Origin: Alkalihalobacillus deserti
GTDB taxonomy: Bacteria > Bacillota > Bacilli > Bacillales > Bacillaceae_D
DNA: 64,000 nt
Direction of reading: 5' to 3'
NCBI RefSeq assembly: GCF_020734105.1
Contig: NZ_JAJAFR010000005.1
Location: 248,001-312,000, forward strand
Position numbers and translations under genes: made by a program. Below the pieces are notes generated by a model. The model did no database searches. It saw only the letters and a program-made list of their open reading frames with translations, and was not told where the DNA came from. Positions 41,694-51,217 of the stretch are shown here, piece by piece. Position 1 is the first letter of the stretch. Each line of letters begins with the position of its first letter.

Positions 41694-42425
41694 ATGATTA
41701 ATAATAATTCTCCAATTCCCAAATATGTTCAAATTTCTGAACATTTAAAAGTGAAAGTAGATGAATTATATAAAGAGGGTAAAGACAAGTTTTTGAGTGA
41801 TGATGAGTTAATTAAGATGTTTGATGTATCTAGGATGACGATTCGTCAGGCCGTTCAGATGTTGGTTGATCAGGGATTGTTGAAGCGTATTCAAGGAAGA
41901 GGTACCTTTATTGTTCGGAAGGATAAATTGAAAACGGATATTGCTAAGTTAAATACTTTTTTTAAGGGATGGTATCTAGAAAAGAATTTTACCGTTCAGT
42001 TACTATTTAGAGGCGTGGTGCCTTGTCCCGAAGAAGTTGCGGATAAGCTTGGAGTTAGTCCTGGGGATGACGTGTACCAAGTTAAGCGACTGCGTTTATC
42101 TGAAGACATTCCCGTTGTTATTGATAATCGATACCTTTTAAAAGAGTATGGGGAGCAAATTAGCGATGATGAATATGTTCAATATTCATTCTCTCATATT
42201 TTCTTAATGAAATTTGGTTGGGTTTTCTCCGAGGGTGAGATCGAGATTGAGGCGATTTTGGCGAATGACGAGGTTGCTGAAACACTTAATGTTTCAACAG
42301 GGTCTCCTATTTTGTACAGAAGTGTCGATTTACGAGTGGAGTTATATGGTTGTGTGTTAGCTGGAGCATCCTTCTATCGCGGGGATATGTACAAATATAA
42401 ATCAGTTCTAAGCTCAGAATCATAA
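41694..42425 (+). CDS. GntR-family regulator with UTRA domain
   Basis: This 243-residue HutC-subfamily GntR protein has a winged helix-turn-helix (residues 7-75: IPKYVQISEHLKVKVDELYK, SRMTIRQAVQMLVDQGLLKR, QGRGTFIV) and a UTRA effector domain (about 95-235, with VYQVKRLRLSEDIPVVIDNR). It lies directly upstream of a tripartite tricarboxylate transporter operon and a lactonase-like hydrolase, and is their likely regulator. ATG 41694 follows GAGGAGGGG. A palindrome overlapping its promoter suggests autorepression relieved by a substrate or intermediate. Confidence 0.9.
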   Translation: MINNNSPIPKYVQISEHLKVKVDELYKEGKDKFLSDDELIKMFDVSRMTIRQAVQMLVDQGLLKRIQGRGTFIVRKDKLKTDIAKLNTFFKGWYLEKNFTVQLLFRGVVPCPEEVADKLGVSPGDDVYQVKRLRLSEDIPVVIDNRYLLKEYGEQISDDEYVQYSFSHIFLMKFGWVFSEGEIEIEAILANDEVAETLNVSTGSPILYRSVDLRVELYGCVLAGASFYRGDMYKYKSVLSSES

Positions 42426-42559
42426 TCGCGAAACTTGTTTGGTTCTAAATGACCCAAACAAGAAACTTTTGAAATCGTATTCGTGCATTTTAGATCTTTT
42501 GTCATTATTATTTTTGTTTTAGTAAGCGTTTTAATTAATTTATTTAAGGGGTGGGTAAG

Positions 42560-43525
42560 ATGAAATTAAAACTATTAGTCATTGCTTTGTTATTTATGGT
42601 GGTAGGTTGTTCGTCGCAGACGGGGAGCTTTCCTCAAAAAAATGTTGAGCTCGTTGTTCCTTCATCTGCAGGAGGCGGGAATGATCGATTATTACGCGCG
42701 GTACAAGATACGTTAACAAAAGAAGAGCTAATGGAACAAAACATCATCGTGGCCAATAAGTCTGGTGGCGGTGGAGAGGTTGCTTGGCAGCATATTAAGA
42801 AACAAAAAGATGGTCATTCTGTCGGTTTGACGACAAGTTTACTTTTAACCAACTATTTACGTGACAAGAGTGATTTATCATACGAAGATTTAACACCCAT
42901 TGTGACATTAGCATCTGAATGGCTTGTTTTAGCGGTAAATGCCGAGTCAGGATTGGAAAGTTTAGAGGAAGTGTTTGATCAACTTCGCGAAAATCCAAAA
43001 TCTCTTAAGCTAGCATTTGGCCCAAGTTTGGGTGGGGATCACCATTTACTCTTTTTGCAAGCTGCTCAAATGTCCGGAATCGATCCTTCTGAGCTAGATA
43101 TTGTCGTTTATGAAGGTGGTGGGGAAGTTACAAATGCGTTACTTGGTGGTCATGTTAACGTCGTGACACACGGAGTAGCAGCTCTTGCTGAACATCATGA
43201 AGTAGGTTCAGTTAATATTTTGGCTGTAAGCTCAAGTGAGCGTATTGAAGAGCTACCGGAAGTTCCAACATTTAAAGAAGCTGGTATTGATTTAGAATTC
43301 CCTCACTGGAGAGGTATCGTAGGTCCTCCTAACATGTCAGAAGAAGAAGTGAAGTATTGGGAAGACAAGTTTGCTGAAATGGTTGAAACAGAAACATGGA
43401 GAACGTTCTTAAAAAATACAGGTATGTCTAACTATTATAAAAATAGTGCAGAGACAAAAGAATTCTTAGAGCAACAAAATGATAATGCTAGAGAGTTACT
43501 ACAAAGTGCAAAGTTAATTGATTAA
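42560..43525 (+). CDS. tctC: TTT transporter substrate-binding protein (TctC)
   Basis: This 321-residue lipoprotein has lipobox VVGC (Cys 17) and belongs to the TctC/Bug family. Landmarks: NVELVVPSSAGGGNDRLLRA, NKSGGGGEVAWQHIKKQ, LTPIVTLASEWLVLAVN and ILAVSSSERIEELPEVPTFK. It binds a carboxylated solute outside the cell. ATG 42560 is chosen over GTG 42551 because AAGGGGTG is then well spaced. A cre-like sequence (TTAAAACGCTTACT on the minus strand, about 42520-42534) suggests carbon catabolite control. Gene order is C-B-A, unlike the second TTT system at 59.7 kb. Confidence 0.9.
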   Translation: MKLKLLVIALLFMVVGCSSQTGSFPQKNVELVVPSSAGGGNDRLLRAVQDTLTKEELMEQNIIVANKSGGGGEVAWQHIKKQKDGHSVGLTTSLLLTNYLRDKSDLSYEDLTPIVTLASEWLVLAVNAESGLESLEEVFDQLRENPKSLKLAFGPSLGGDHHLLFLQAAQMSGIDPSELDIVVYEGGGEVTNALLGGHVNVVTHGVAALAEHHEVGSVNILAVSSSERIEELPEVPTFKEAGIDLEFPHWRGIVGPPNMSEEEVKYWEDKFAEMVETETWRTFLKNTGMSNYYKNSAETKEFLEQQNDNARELLQSAKLID

Positions 43526-43560
43526 CTCTTAGCTCTATTATGAGAAAGGAGAGACCAAAA

Positions 43561-44010
43561 TTGAATGCAGTTCGTTATGGAATGCCTATTTTCTTAATGT
43601 TAATTAGTATCTTCTTTTTCATAAATACCTTTTCAATTGAGACAGCAAGCTTAAGTAATCCAAGCGAGCCACTCTACTTTCCACTATTTACGTCCGTTGG
43701 CTTATTTATTCTAAGTATCGCCTACTTGGTCCAAGAAATGCGGAAACAACTGGTAGACAGTGAAGATTTAAAGAGGCTCGTTCAAAAGAAAAGCGTAAAG
43801 ATTATTGGAACGATCATTGTTCTTTGTTTAATCTACTCCTTTTTATTTGAAACAATCGGCTTTTTGTTCTCGACGATTCTTTTCTTAGGGGCGTTAATGT
43901 TTTATCTGAACGGCCCTAAGAGGTGGGTTTTAAATGTAAGTGTGGCTTTGCTATCATCCTTTACATTTTGGTACTTATTTAACATTGCCTTAAAGGTGAA
44001 TCTACCTTAA
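43561..44010 (+). CDS. tctB: TTT transporter small membrane subunit (TctB)
   Basis: This 149-residue protein has four transmembrane helices in the TctB pattern: a first helix, a periplasmic loop with SEPLYFPLFTSVGLFILSIA, then three more helices (IIGTIIVLCLIYSFLFETIG, FLFSTILFLGALMFYL). An ATG at 43540 precedes the only ribosome-binding site (GAAAGGAGAG), so TTG 43561, 10 bases after the site, is the likely start. It lies between tctC and tctA in one operon and completes the transporter. Confidence 0.88.
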   Translation: MNAVRYGMPIFLMLISIFFFINTFSIETASLSNPSEPLYFPLFTSVGLFILSIAYLVQEMRKQLVDSEDLKRLVQKKSVKIIGTIIVLCLIYSFLFETIGFLFSTILFLGALMFYLNGPKRWVLNVSVALLSSFTFWYLFNIALKVNLP

Positions 44011-44028
44011 CGAAAAGGGGGGATAAAG

Positions 44029-45534
44029 TTGGAAATACAAACAATGTTGGATGGGTTATTTATTGCTCTTCAACCAGGTAATTTATGGTGGTTACTCGTA
44101 GGTGCGTTTTTAGGTACGGTGATTGGAATTATACCTGGACTTGGGCCAGCTACAGGGATTGCGGTCTTAATTCCGCTAACCTTTGGGATGAATCCGACCA
44201 GTGCTCTTATCCTAATGGCTGCTATATACTATGGTGCGATGTATGGCGGGTCTAGAAGTTCGATTTTAATTAATACACCCGGAGACGGAACGGCGATCGC
44301 CGCGACTTTTGATGGGTATCCAATGGCCAAAAAAGGTGAAGCAGGACCTGCATTAGCCATATCTGCGGTAGCTTCTTTAATTGGCGGGGTCATTGCTGTC
44401 ATTGGATTTATTTTTTTAGCAGCGCCATTAGCGAAGTTTGCTCTGAATTTTGGTCCAACTGAATATTTCTTTTTATTGTTATTTGCACTTGCCGCCTTTG
44501 TTTCCTCTTCAAGTGGGCAGTTGATCAAAGCATATACGTCCGTGTTTTTGGGATTGTTAATTAGTACGATTGGTGTTGACTTGCAAACAGGGGTTTATCG
44601 AAATACGTTTGGGATAGCTCATCTCGTTGATGGAATTAATTTTCTCGTTGTGATCATTGGGTTATATGCTTTAGGAGAAGTCTTTCAAAATATGTTAAAC
44701 ATCAACAATTCAAAGCCTAAGGACAAAATGGAAAATAAAATAGGGAAGATTTGGTTCTCAAGGGAGCAATGGAGGCGTTCGAAATGGCCGATTATTCGAA
44801 GCGGTCCATTAGGTTTCATTGTCGGGGTTCTTCCCGGAGCCGGAGCCGTTGTTGCCTCCTTGCTTGCATATACAACGGAGAAAAAGCTCTCTAAGCATCC
44901 AGAGGAGTTCGGGAAAGGAGCCGTCGAAGGCCTAGCAGCACCGGAATCAGCGAACAACTCAGCCAGCGTTGGTGCGATGATTCCGATGTTAACATTAGGA
45001 GTTCCAGGCTCTGGAGCAACAGCCGTAATGTTAGGGGCATTAATCATGATTGGGATCACACCAGGACCCTTGTTGTTTCAAAACGATCCCGTATTAATTT
45101 CCACACTTGTTAACAGTATGTTTATCGGAAACATTATGTTAGTCATTATTAATATTGTTTTGATTAGTGTCTTAACGAAAGTGTTAGATACTCCACCTAA
45201 AGTTTTGTATCCATTGATCATTATTTTATCTTTCATTGGAGCCTACACTCTAGGATATAGTACGGTTGATTTTTATATTCTCTTAATTTTTGGTGTACTA
45301 GGGTTATTGTTTAAGTTATTAGATTTTCCGATTGCCCCTTTAATCTTAGCGATTATTGTCGGTGCGGACATGGAGAAAAACTTCAGAAGAGCCGTGACGA
45401 TGTCAGATGGGCCCGTTTCTTTTGTTTACGCGTCTAACATTTCATTCGTACTAGCGATTTTAACCGTATTGGCACTATTTATGCCTTTATTAGTGGTTTT
45501 GTTTCAACGTATGTTCAAGAAGAAAAGTTTATAA
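44029..45534 (+). CDS. tctA: TTT transporter large membrane subunit (TctA)
   Basis: This 501-residue membrane protein has about 12 helices and the two internal TctA motifs, GTVIGIIPGLGPATGIAVLI (residues 29-48) and VGVLPGAGAVVASLLAYTTE (264-283), plus GVPGSGATAVMLGALIMIGI. It is the ion-coupled permease of the TTT system. The TTG start follows GGGGGGATAAAG. It is 18 bases after tctB and 21 bases before the amidohydrolase gene, so transport and metabolism are linked. The cargo is a carboxylate that cannot be named. Confidence 0.94.
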   Translation: MEIQTMLDGLFIALQPGNLWWLLVGAFLGTVIGIIPGLGPATGIAVLIPLTFGMNPTSALILMAAIYYGAMYGGSRSSILINTPGDGTAIAATFDGYPMAKKGEAGPALAISAVASLIGGVIAVIGFIFLAAPLAKFALNFGPTEYFFLLLFALAAFVSSSSGQLIKAYTSVFLGLLISTIGVDLQTGVYRNTFGIAHLVDGINFLVVIIGLYALGEVFQNMLNINNSKPKDKMENKIGKIWFSREQWRRSKWPIIRSGPLGFIVGVLPGAGAVVASLLAYTTEKKLSKHPEEFGKGAVEGLAAPESANNSASVGAMIPMLTLGVPGSGATAVMLGALIMIGITPGPLLFQNDPVLISTLVNSMFIGNIMLVIINIVLISVLTKVLDTPPKVLYPLIIILSFIGAYTLGYSTVDFYILLIFGVLGLLFKLLDFPIAPLILAIIVGADMEKNFRRAVTMSDGPVSFVYASNISFVLAILTVLALFMPLLVVLFQRMFKKKSL

Positions 45535-45555
45535 AAAAGTTTGAAAGGAACGACT

Positions 45556-46305
45556 ATGAATCCAATTTTTGATGCTCATTTTCATATTATTGATCCTAGG
45601 TTTCCACTTAAGAGAAATAGAGGGTTTCTGCCAGATCCATTCCCTTTCAATGAATATATGAAACGAGCAAAAGAACTTAATATAAAAGGTGGAGCCATTG
45701 TCTCTGCTTCCTATCAAGGATATGACCAAACCTACCTAATGGAGGCTCTAGAAAAACTAGGACCCAATTTTGTAGGAGTCACACAATTGCCGAAGGATAC
45801 GACAGATGAGGAGATTCTCAAGCTTTCTAGACACGGAGTAAGAGCGATCAGGTTCAACATTTACAATGGCCTCTCAGCAGACCCGGATTATCTAGAACGC
45901 CTGGCCAATCGGGTCTATGACTTGGCAAACTGGCATGTCGAACTACATATTGCCTCTCCTTCGTTAAACGGAATCGCAGCATTAATTAAGCGGCTTCCAG
46001 CTGTGATCATTGACCACTTAGGCTTGGAAGAAGAAGGACAATCGGAGTTATTTGAGCTAGTGGATCATGGAGTAAGGGTAAAGGCTTCAGGATTTGGTCG
46101 GGTAGACTTTAACATTAAACAAACACTAAAGTCCATTTATAGTGTGAATCCAGAAGCGTTACTGTTTGGTACGGATCTTCCTTCAACCAGGGCTAAGAGG
46201 CCATTTCAAGTTGAGGATATCGAATTGATTTACGAAGTGCTCGGTGAAAAGGGGGCAGAAAATGTATTATTTTCGAACGCCCAAAAATGGTATATGAAAA
46301 AGTGA
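45556..46305 (+). CDS. Amidohydrolase-2 family hydrolase (lactonase-like)
   Basis: This 249-residue TIM-barrel protein of the amidohydrolase-related (Amidohydro_2) family has a metal-site DAHFHIID near the N-terminus, a middle VIIDHLGLEEEG strand and FGTDLPSTRAKRP near the end. The family includes 2-pyrone-4,6-dicarboxylate hydrolase and sugar lactonases/isomerases. ATG 45556 is chosen by its AAAGGAAC site. As last gene of the GntR-TctCBA operon, it probably performs the first intracellular step on the imported compound, perhaps opening a lactone; this is inferred from family and context. A terminator follows. Confidence 0.82.
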   Translation: MNPIFDAHFHIIDPRFPLKRNRGFLPDPFPFNEYMKRAKELNIKGGAIVSASYQGYDQTYLMEALEKLGPNFVGVTQLPKDTTDEEILKLSRHGVRAIRFNIYNGLSADPDYLERLANRVYDLANWHVELHIASPSLNGIAALIKRLPAVIIDHLGLEEEGQSELFELVDHGVRVKASGFGRVDFNIKQTLKSIYSVNPEALLFGTDLPSTRAKRPFQVEDIELIYEVLGEKGAENVLFSNAQKWYMKK

Positions 46306-46311
46306 AGTTCG

Positions 46312-46345
46312 AAAGGGGCGGTTGACACACCGTCCTTTTCTTTTT
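46312..46345 (+). terminator. Terminator of the first TTT operon
   Basis: AAAGGGGCGGT (46312-46322) pairs with ACCGTCCTTTT (46329-46339) with two wobbles, followed by CTTTTTG. A GGAACCGTCCC repeat word follows immediately. Confidence 0.75.
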
Positions 46346-46438
46346 GTGGAACCGTCCCGGCGCTTCTCGGGAGTAGCTATCTGTATACACTACAGCTATT
46401 CTATCGCAGATGTAATCGAAAAAGTAAAAAAAAAGTAA

Positions 46439-46468
46439 TTGACAACGCTTTCACTTATATACTAGTAT
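46439..46468 (+). promoter_or_regulatory. Promoter, cre-like site and palindromic operator of the hexonate operon
   Basis: TTGACA (46439-46444) serves as a -35 box; TAGTAT (46463-46468) at 18-bp spacing could be the -10. TGACAACGCTTTCA (46440-46453) fits a CcpA cre site with about one mismatch. TATACTAGTATA (46458-46469) is a perfect palindrome suited to the FCD-type GntR protein encoded next. Confidence 0.6.
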
Positions 46469-46523
46469 ACAAGTATGGAAGAAAACGAATTCTACTTCGT
46501 TTCATGTATCTGGAGGTAAAAAA

Positions 46524-47207
46524 ATGACTGTTATTGATTTTTCAAATAGAAAAAACACCTCGATGGGAACAAAAGTATATGAATATCTGAAAAAAGAAAT
46601 TGTTAGCTTAGAGATGCCACCAGGTAAATCAATTAGTGAAAATGAAATAGCTGAAAGGTTACAAGTAAGTCGAACGCCTGTGAGAGAAGCCTTTTTAAAA
46701 CTTTCTCAAGAGGATTTAGTAACCGTTTTCCCTCAGAAAGGATCGATTGTTTCTTTAATTGATTTAGATCATTTAGAGGAAACAAGATTTATGAGGGAGC
46801 ATTTAGAAGTAGCTACGACGATACTCGCATGTGAGCTATTTACTGAAGAAAGTTTTCAGCTCATGACAGCTAACCTAGAGGCACAAGAAAAGTGTATTAG
46901 TGAAAAAAAGTATAAAGAGTTCTATGATCTGGACGATGATTTTCATTCCATTATTTTCAAAGAGTGTAACAAAGCACGAATTTGGAATGTGCTGCAAAAT
47001 ATGATGAGCATTAATTTTAATCGAATGAGATTTTTAAGTATATCTGAAGAATTAAATACGGATGAAATTATTGCTCAACACCATGAGATTGTAAATGCGA
47101 TTCGTGCGAAAGATCCGGTGCGTGCCGAGAAGGTTGTCCGTGAACATTTAAATTTAGTTGTCATTGACAGAAAGGCATTAAATAAAAAGTACCCAGATTA
47201 CTTTTAG
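46524..47207 (+). CDS. GntR-family regulator with FCD domain (FadR subfamily)
   Basis: This 227-residue protein has a winged helix-turn-helix (GTKVYEYLKKEIVSLEMPPG, ISENEIAERLQVSRTPVREA, FPQKGSIVSLID) and an all-helical FCD effector domain (about 80-220) with metal-site histidines (DDDFHSIIF, AQHHEIV, REHLNLVV). Such regulators, like UxuR and ExuR, respond to sugar acids. It is first in the same-strand series that encodes KDG kinase, TRAP transporter and mannonate enzymes, and a palindrome plus cre-like site precede it. The ligand is therefore probably a hexonate or its catabolic intermediate. Confidence 0.9.
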   Translation: MTVIDFSNRKNTSMGTKVYEYLKKEIVSLEMPPGKSISENEIAERLQVSRTPVREAFLKLSQEDLVTVFPQKGSIVSLIDLDHLEETRFMREHLEVATTILACELFTEESFQLMTANLEAQEKCISEKKYKEFYDLDDDFHSIIFKECNKARIWNVLQNMMSINFNRMRFLSISEELNTDEIIAQHHEIVNAIRAKDPVRAEKVVREHLNLVVIDRKALNKKYPDYF

Positions 47208-47253
47208 AGTGATCAATCCATTTTAATAGGTTCTTTGGAAGGTGTGAAGCACA

Positions 47254-48204
47254 ATGAAAGATGTCATTACAATAGGCGATGCAATGATTACGTTTAATCC
47301 CAGTTCAACGGGACCCATGAGGTTTGTTCAATCGTTTGAACGAAAAGTTGGCGGGGCAGAGTTAAATTTTGCGATTGGCTGTTCGAGACTCGGTTTACAG
47401 ACTGGTTGGATTAGCAGGCTTGGAAATGATGAGTTCGGTAAGCATATTTTCAACACTGTTCGTGGAGAGGGAATTGATGTGTCAGAAGTAAAGTTAGTCG
47501 ATGGTTTTCCTACCTCTTTAAATTTTAAAGAGATTATGGAGGGTGGAGAAGGAAGCACCTTTTACTATCGTTCTAATTCACCAACATTAACTTTATCGCC
47601 TGATAGCATTAAAAGCACCTATTTTGAGAGCGCTAAATTACTGCATATTACAGGTGTTTTTCCAGCTATTGATGAAAAAAACATTGAGATAATTCATACG
47701 GCTATTTCAGAAGCTAAAAAACAAAATATGCTCATTTCGTTTGATCCAAATATTCGTTTAAAGTTGTGGACGAAAGAAAGAGCGAAAGAAGTATTACTTC
47801 AATTCCTGCCTCACGTGGACATTTTGTTAACAGGGTTAGATGAAGCAAAGCTCTTACTTGGAACGAATCAACCAAAAGAAATCATAAATGAATGTAAAAA
47901 GTTAGGGATTTCTTATACAGCCATTAAACTTGGTGATAAAGGAGCCATTGGCTACCATGACGGCAAGTATATAGAGGTTGCTCCAATTGTGCCTAAAAAG
48001 GTTGTTGATACTGTCGGAGCGGGAGATGGCTTTGATGCAGGATTTGTCTACGGTGTCTTAAATAATTGGCCGTTAGAGAGAACATTAAAGTTTGCAAACG
48101 TGATTGGCTCAATAGTTGTAAGTATTAAAGGTGATAATGAAGGGCTGCCATACCTAGAGGATGTTCTGATCAAATTAGGAGAGAAAGAATTTATTGAAAG
48201 ATAA
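47254..48204 (+). CDS. kdgK: 2-Keto-3-deoxygluconate kinase (PfkB family)
   Basis: This 316-residue PfkB/ribokinase-family sugar kinase has N-terminal GDAMITFNPSSTGPM, GGAELNFAIGCSRLGLQTGW and SRLGNDEFG, and a C-terminal DTVGAGDGFDAGFVYG with the catalytic Asp. The substrate residues and operon context (KdgA, UxuA) identify it as KdgK, which phosphorylates 2-keto-3-deoxygluconate to KDPG with ATP. ATG 47254 follows GGAAGGTGTG. It sits between the FCD regulator and the TRAP transporter genes. Confidence 0.9.
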   Translation: MKDVITIGDAMITFNPSSTGPMRFVQSFERKVGGAELNFAIGCSRLGLQTGWISRLGNDEFGKHIFNTVRGEGIDVSEVKLVDGFPTSLNFKEIMEGGEGSTFYYRSNSPTLTLSPDSIKSTYFESAKLLHITGVFPAIDEKNIEIIHTAISEAKKQNMLISFDPNIRLKLWTKERAKEVLLQFLPHVDILLTGLDEAKLLLGTNQPKEIINECKKLGISYTAIKLGDKGAIGYHDGKYIEVAPIVPKKVVDTVGAGDGFDAGFVYGVLNNWPLERTLKFANVIGSIVVSIKGDNEGLPYLEDVLIKLGEKEFIER

Positions 48205-48312
48205 GACATGATCATGAATGGATATTATCCAGGGGGGTGGTTGAACTTAACAAAAGTTAGTCGGTTTCCAAAAAGCTAGTACTAATAATCTAACATTTTA
48301 GGGGGATTTAGA

Positions 48313-49344
48313 GTGAAAAAATCAAAATTTTTACCAGCCGTTTTTGCAGCAATGTTTGTAATGTCAGCATGTGGATCTGATGAATCTTCATCAGAGACAG
48401 AAAATGGAAGTGGCGATTCAGCTCAAGAAGCAGCAGGTGAGACGATTACTTGGAAATTCGGACATGTGGCAGCTGAAGATCACCTATGGCATAAAACAGC
48501 AGAGAAATTCAGTGAGTTGGTAAGTGAAAATACAGATGGTCAAATCGAAATTAAAATCTATCCTAACAACCAACTAGGTGGGGAAACGGATACAATCAAC
48601 AGTATTAAAGCAGGTTCGGCGGACTTAGTTATTTCTGGAGAAACAATGGCAAACTGGGCTCCAAAAGCAGCACTTATGGCAGTACCTTATGCTTTTAAAG
48701 GTGAAGATCACTTAGTAAACGTCATTGAAGGGGACATCGGTCAACAAATTGAAGATGAGATTATCGAAAAAGTCGGTTTAACACCACTTTACTATCACAC
48801 ACGTGCACCTCGTAACTTAACGTCAAATAAAGCGATTTCAACACCTGAAGATTTAAAGAATTTTAGAATGCGTGTACCAAACGTTCCATTGTTCTTAAGT
48901 GTTTGGGAAGCAGCAGGTGCAAGACCACAAGTCATGGACTTTAACGAGGTATTTACTGGATTACAACAAGGTGTAATTGATGGTCAAGAAAACCCACTAG
49001 ACTTAATTCATAGTGCTGGTTTTGCTGAAGTACAAGATTATGTCAATGAAACAGAACACGTTTACTCTTGGATTTATATTTTAGTAGGAAATGAACAGTT
49101 CAATGGTTTATCTGATGAGTTAAAAGAAGGCGTTTTAACAGCTGCAAAAGAAGCTCAAACTTACGGTAAAGAACTATTTGATGCAGAATTTGAGAACTAT
49201 CGTGCAGAGTTAACGGAAAAAGGAATGAATTTCAATAGTGATGTTGATCAAGATGCATTCCGTGAAGCGATGATGCCTGCTATAAAAGAAAGCTTATCTG
49301 AAGAACAGTATTCTCTTTACGAACAAATCTTGGGAGTAGAATAG
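48313..49344 (+). CDS. TRAP transporter substrate-binding lipoprotein (DctP family)
   Basis: This 343-residue DctP-family lipoprotein has a signal peptide and lipobox MSAC (Cys 20), an acidic Ser/Glu linker, then ITWKFGHVAAEDHLWHKTAE, YPNNQLGGETDTINSIKAGS, ISTPEDLKNFRMRVP with the conserved Arg and GLQQGVIDGQENP. GTG 48313 follows GGGGGG. It is encoded with hexonate catabolic enzymes, so it probably binds D-mannonate, L-gulonate or a similar sugar acid. It is a clear paralogue of the DctP protein at 32.8 kb but has a different partner set. Confidence 0.92.
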   Translation: MKKSKFLPAVFAAMFVMSACGSDESSSETENGSGDSAQEAAGETITWKFGHVAAEDHLWHKTAEKFSELVSENTDGQIEIKIYPNNQLGGETDTINSIKAGSADLVISGETMANWAPKAALMAVPYAFKGEDHLVNVIEGDIGQQIEDEIIEKVGLTPLYYHTRAPRNLTSNKAISTPEDLKNFRMRVPNVPLFLSVWEAAGARPQVMDFNEVFTGLQQGVIDGQENPLDLIHSAGFAEVQDYVNETEHVYSWIYILVGNEQFNGLSDELKEGVLTAAKEAQTYGKELFDAEFENYRAELTEKGMNFNSDVDQDAFREAMMPAIKESLSEEQYSLYEQILGVE

Positions 49345-49443
49345 TCATACTTGAAATATAGAAGGTACACCGCTACTATCAAATAAATGAACAATCATGA
49401 AGTGAGTGGTGTACCTAATTTATTGGTAAAGGATTGAAGAAAA

Positions 49444-49926
49444 GTGAGGAGTACAAAAATATTAAACCGCACCTTAGAAATAGCTACAATTCTATGTTTT
49501 ATAGCTTTAATCATTGTAGTTGTTATCCAAATTGTTTCCCGCTATTTACCACAGACTTTTGTTTGGACTGAAGAATTATCACGGTTTTTATTTTTATTTT
49601 CAGTTTCCTTTGGTGCTCCGTTGGCATTAAAAGACAAAGAATTTATCAATGTAGATCTATTGCTCAATTATCTTCCTAAAAGAGTAAGAGAAATCTATGA
49701 GGGATTCATCTATTTGACCATTGTATTATTTAGTGCCGTCGTTTCGTATTGGGGGTATAAATTTATCGGAATTGGCCGTGGCCAAACGTCTGCAACAATG
49801 GCAATAGACATGTCGATCATCCATGCGTGTATTTTTATTACGATGTTATTCATTGGAGTTTATGCATTTCTCCATATGATTGACTATTTTAGAGGGCTCC
49901 AAAGGGAGAGTGAAGACGAATGCTAG
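49444..49926 (+). CDS. TRAP transporter small permease (DctQ)
   Basis: This 160-residue protein has four transmembrane helices, DctQ family, with VVIQIVSRYLPQTFVWTEEL and SFGAPLALKDKEFINVDLLL. GTG 49444 is 10 bases after AAAGGA. Another purine-rich site (GAGGAG) lies just inside the frame, so a start slightly downstream cannot be excluded. It overlaps dctM by 7 bases and works with DctP and DctM to import a sugar acid. Confidence 0.9.
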   Translation: MRSTKILNRTLEIATILCFIALIIVVVIQIVSRYLPQTFVWTEELSRFLFLFSVSFGAPLALKDKEFINVDLLLNYLPKRVREIYEGFIYLTIVLFSAVVSYWGYKFIGIGRGQTSATMAIDMSIIHACIFITMLFIGVYAFLHMIDYFRGLQRESEDEC

Positions 49927-51194
49927 CGCTTGTACTATTTGTTTCATTTATATTATTAATCTTTTTAGGTGTGCCAATTGCTTTTAGTTTAGGCATCTCT
50001 TCGGTCATCTACTTGTTGATGGCGGATATTTCTTTATCGATTATTCCACAAAGAATGTTTGGTGGATTAAACTCTTTTGTTCTTTTGTGTATTCCGGGCT
50101 TTATTTTGGCAGGGAGTTTAATGAATGCAGGGGGAATTACGGAAAGAATTATTCAGTTTACCAATAATATCGTAGGCCATATCCGTGGTGGGTTAGGGCT
50201 TGCAAATGTAGGATCTTCAATGGGGTTTGCAGGTATATCTGGTACAGCTTTAGCAGATACAGCCAGTATTGGATCGGTTTTAATTCCAGCCATGAAAAAA
50301 CAAGGTTATGATGCTGATTTCTCTGCTGCTGTTACATCATCATCATCAACCATTGGTCCAATTATTCCGCCTTCATTGCCATTAATTATTGTTGGTACGT
50401 TAGCAAGTGTCTCTATTGGAGATCTCTTTTTAGCGGGGGCCATCCCAGGAGTACTTTTAGGGATTGGTTTGATGATCGCCGTCTACATTATTTCCGTTAA
50501 GCGAAAGTATCCAAAAGGAGAAAAACAAAAGTTATCAGTCATTGGAAAATCATTTATGGATGCTTTTTGGGCTCTAATGATGACCGTTGTCATTATGTAC
50601 GGAATCTTGGGCGGTTACTTTACACCAACGGAAGCCTCTATTGTTGCGGTTGTTTATGCGTTGATAGTCGGTTTATTTGTGTATAGGGATCTTAAAGTAA
50701 AAGCAATTCCTGCTATTTTATTGGAATCAATGAAGAGCACAGCTTCGATTATGATTCTAGTTGGTTTGGCAAATTTATTTGGATGGATTTTAGTGAGTGA
50801 AAGAATTCCTCAATTAGTGGCAGAGACGATTCTATCGATTTCGGATAGTAAGATTGTTGTCATCTTACTGATTATTTTACTGTTGCTCTTTGTCGGTACT
50901 TTTATGGAAACGATCGCAGCACTTGTCATCTTGTTCCCAGTGCTTTTACCTGTAGCAACGTCAGTAGGAATGGATCCTGTCCATTTTGGAGTAGTGATGG
51001 TTCTTGGTTTAATTATTGGACTTTCAACACCACCAGTCGGGGTTTGTCTATTTGTTGCCTCTAGTATCGGGAAGGTATCTGTAGGAAAGACGTCTGTTGC
51101 TCTTATTCCATTCTTAGCTGTTAGTATTTTGGTGTTATTGTTAGTTGCATTTATACCAGAATTAACGCTGTATTTACCTAGCTTATTAGACTAA
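49920..51194 (+). CDS. TRAP transporter large permease (DctM)
   Basis: This 424-residue DctM-family protein has about 12 transmembrane helices with [60 protein letters not shown] and [20 protein letters not shown]. It is the cation-coupled channel of the TRAP system. ATG 49920 lies in the end of dctQ, with GGGAGAGTGAAG upstream. The gene is followed 23 bases later by the zinc dehydrogenase, which confirms that transport and catabolism form one operon. Confidence 0.94.
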   Translation: MLALVLFVSFILLIFLGVPIAFSLGISSVIYLLMADISLSIIPQRMFGGLNSFVLLCIPGFILAGSLMNAGGITERIIQFTNNIVGHIRGGLGLANVGSSMGFAGISGTALADTASIGSVLIPAMKKQGYDADFSAAVTSSSSTIGPIIPPSLPLIIVGTLASVSIGDLFLAGAIPGVLLGIGLMIAVYIISVKRKYPKGEKQKLSVIGKSFMDAFWALMMTVVIMYGILGGYFTPTEASIVAVVYALIVGLFVYRDLKVKAIPAILLESMKSTASIMILVGLANLFGWILVSERIPQLVAETILSISDSKIVVILLIILLLLFVGTFMETIAALVILFPVLLPVATSVGMDPVHFGVVMVLGLIIGLSTPPVGVCLFVASSIGKVSVGKTSVALIPFLAVSILVLLLVAFIPELTLYLPSLLD

Positions 51195-51217
51195 TTTTAA
51201 AAGGAGTTGAGTGTTTC

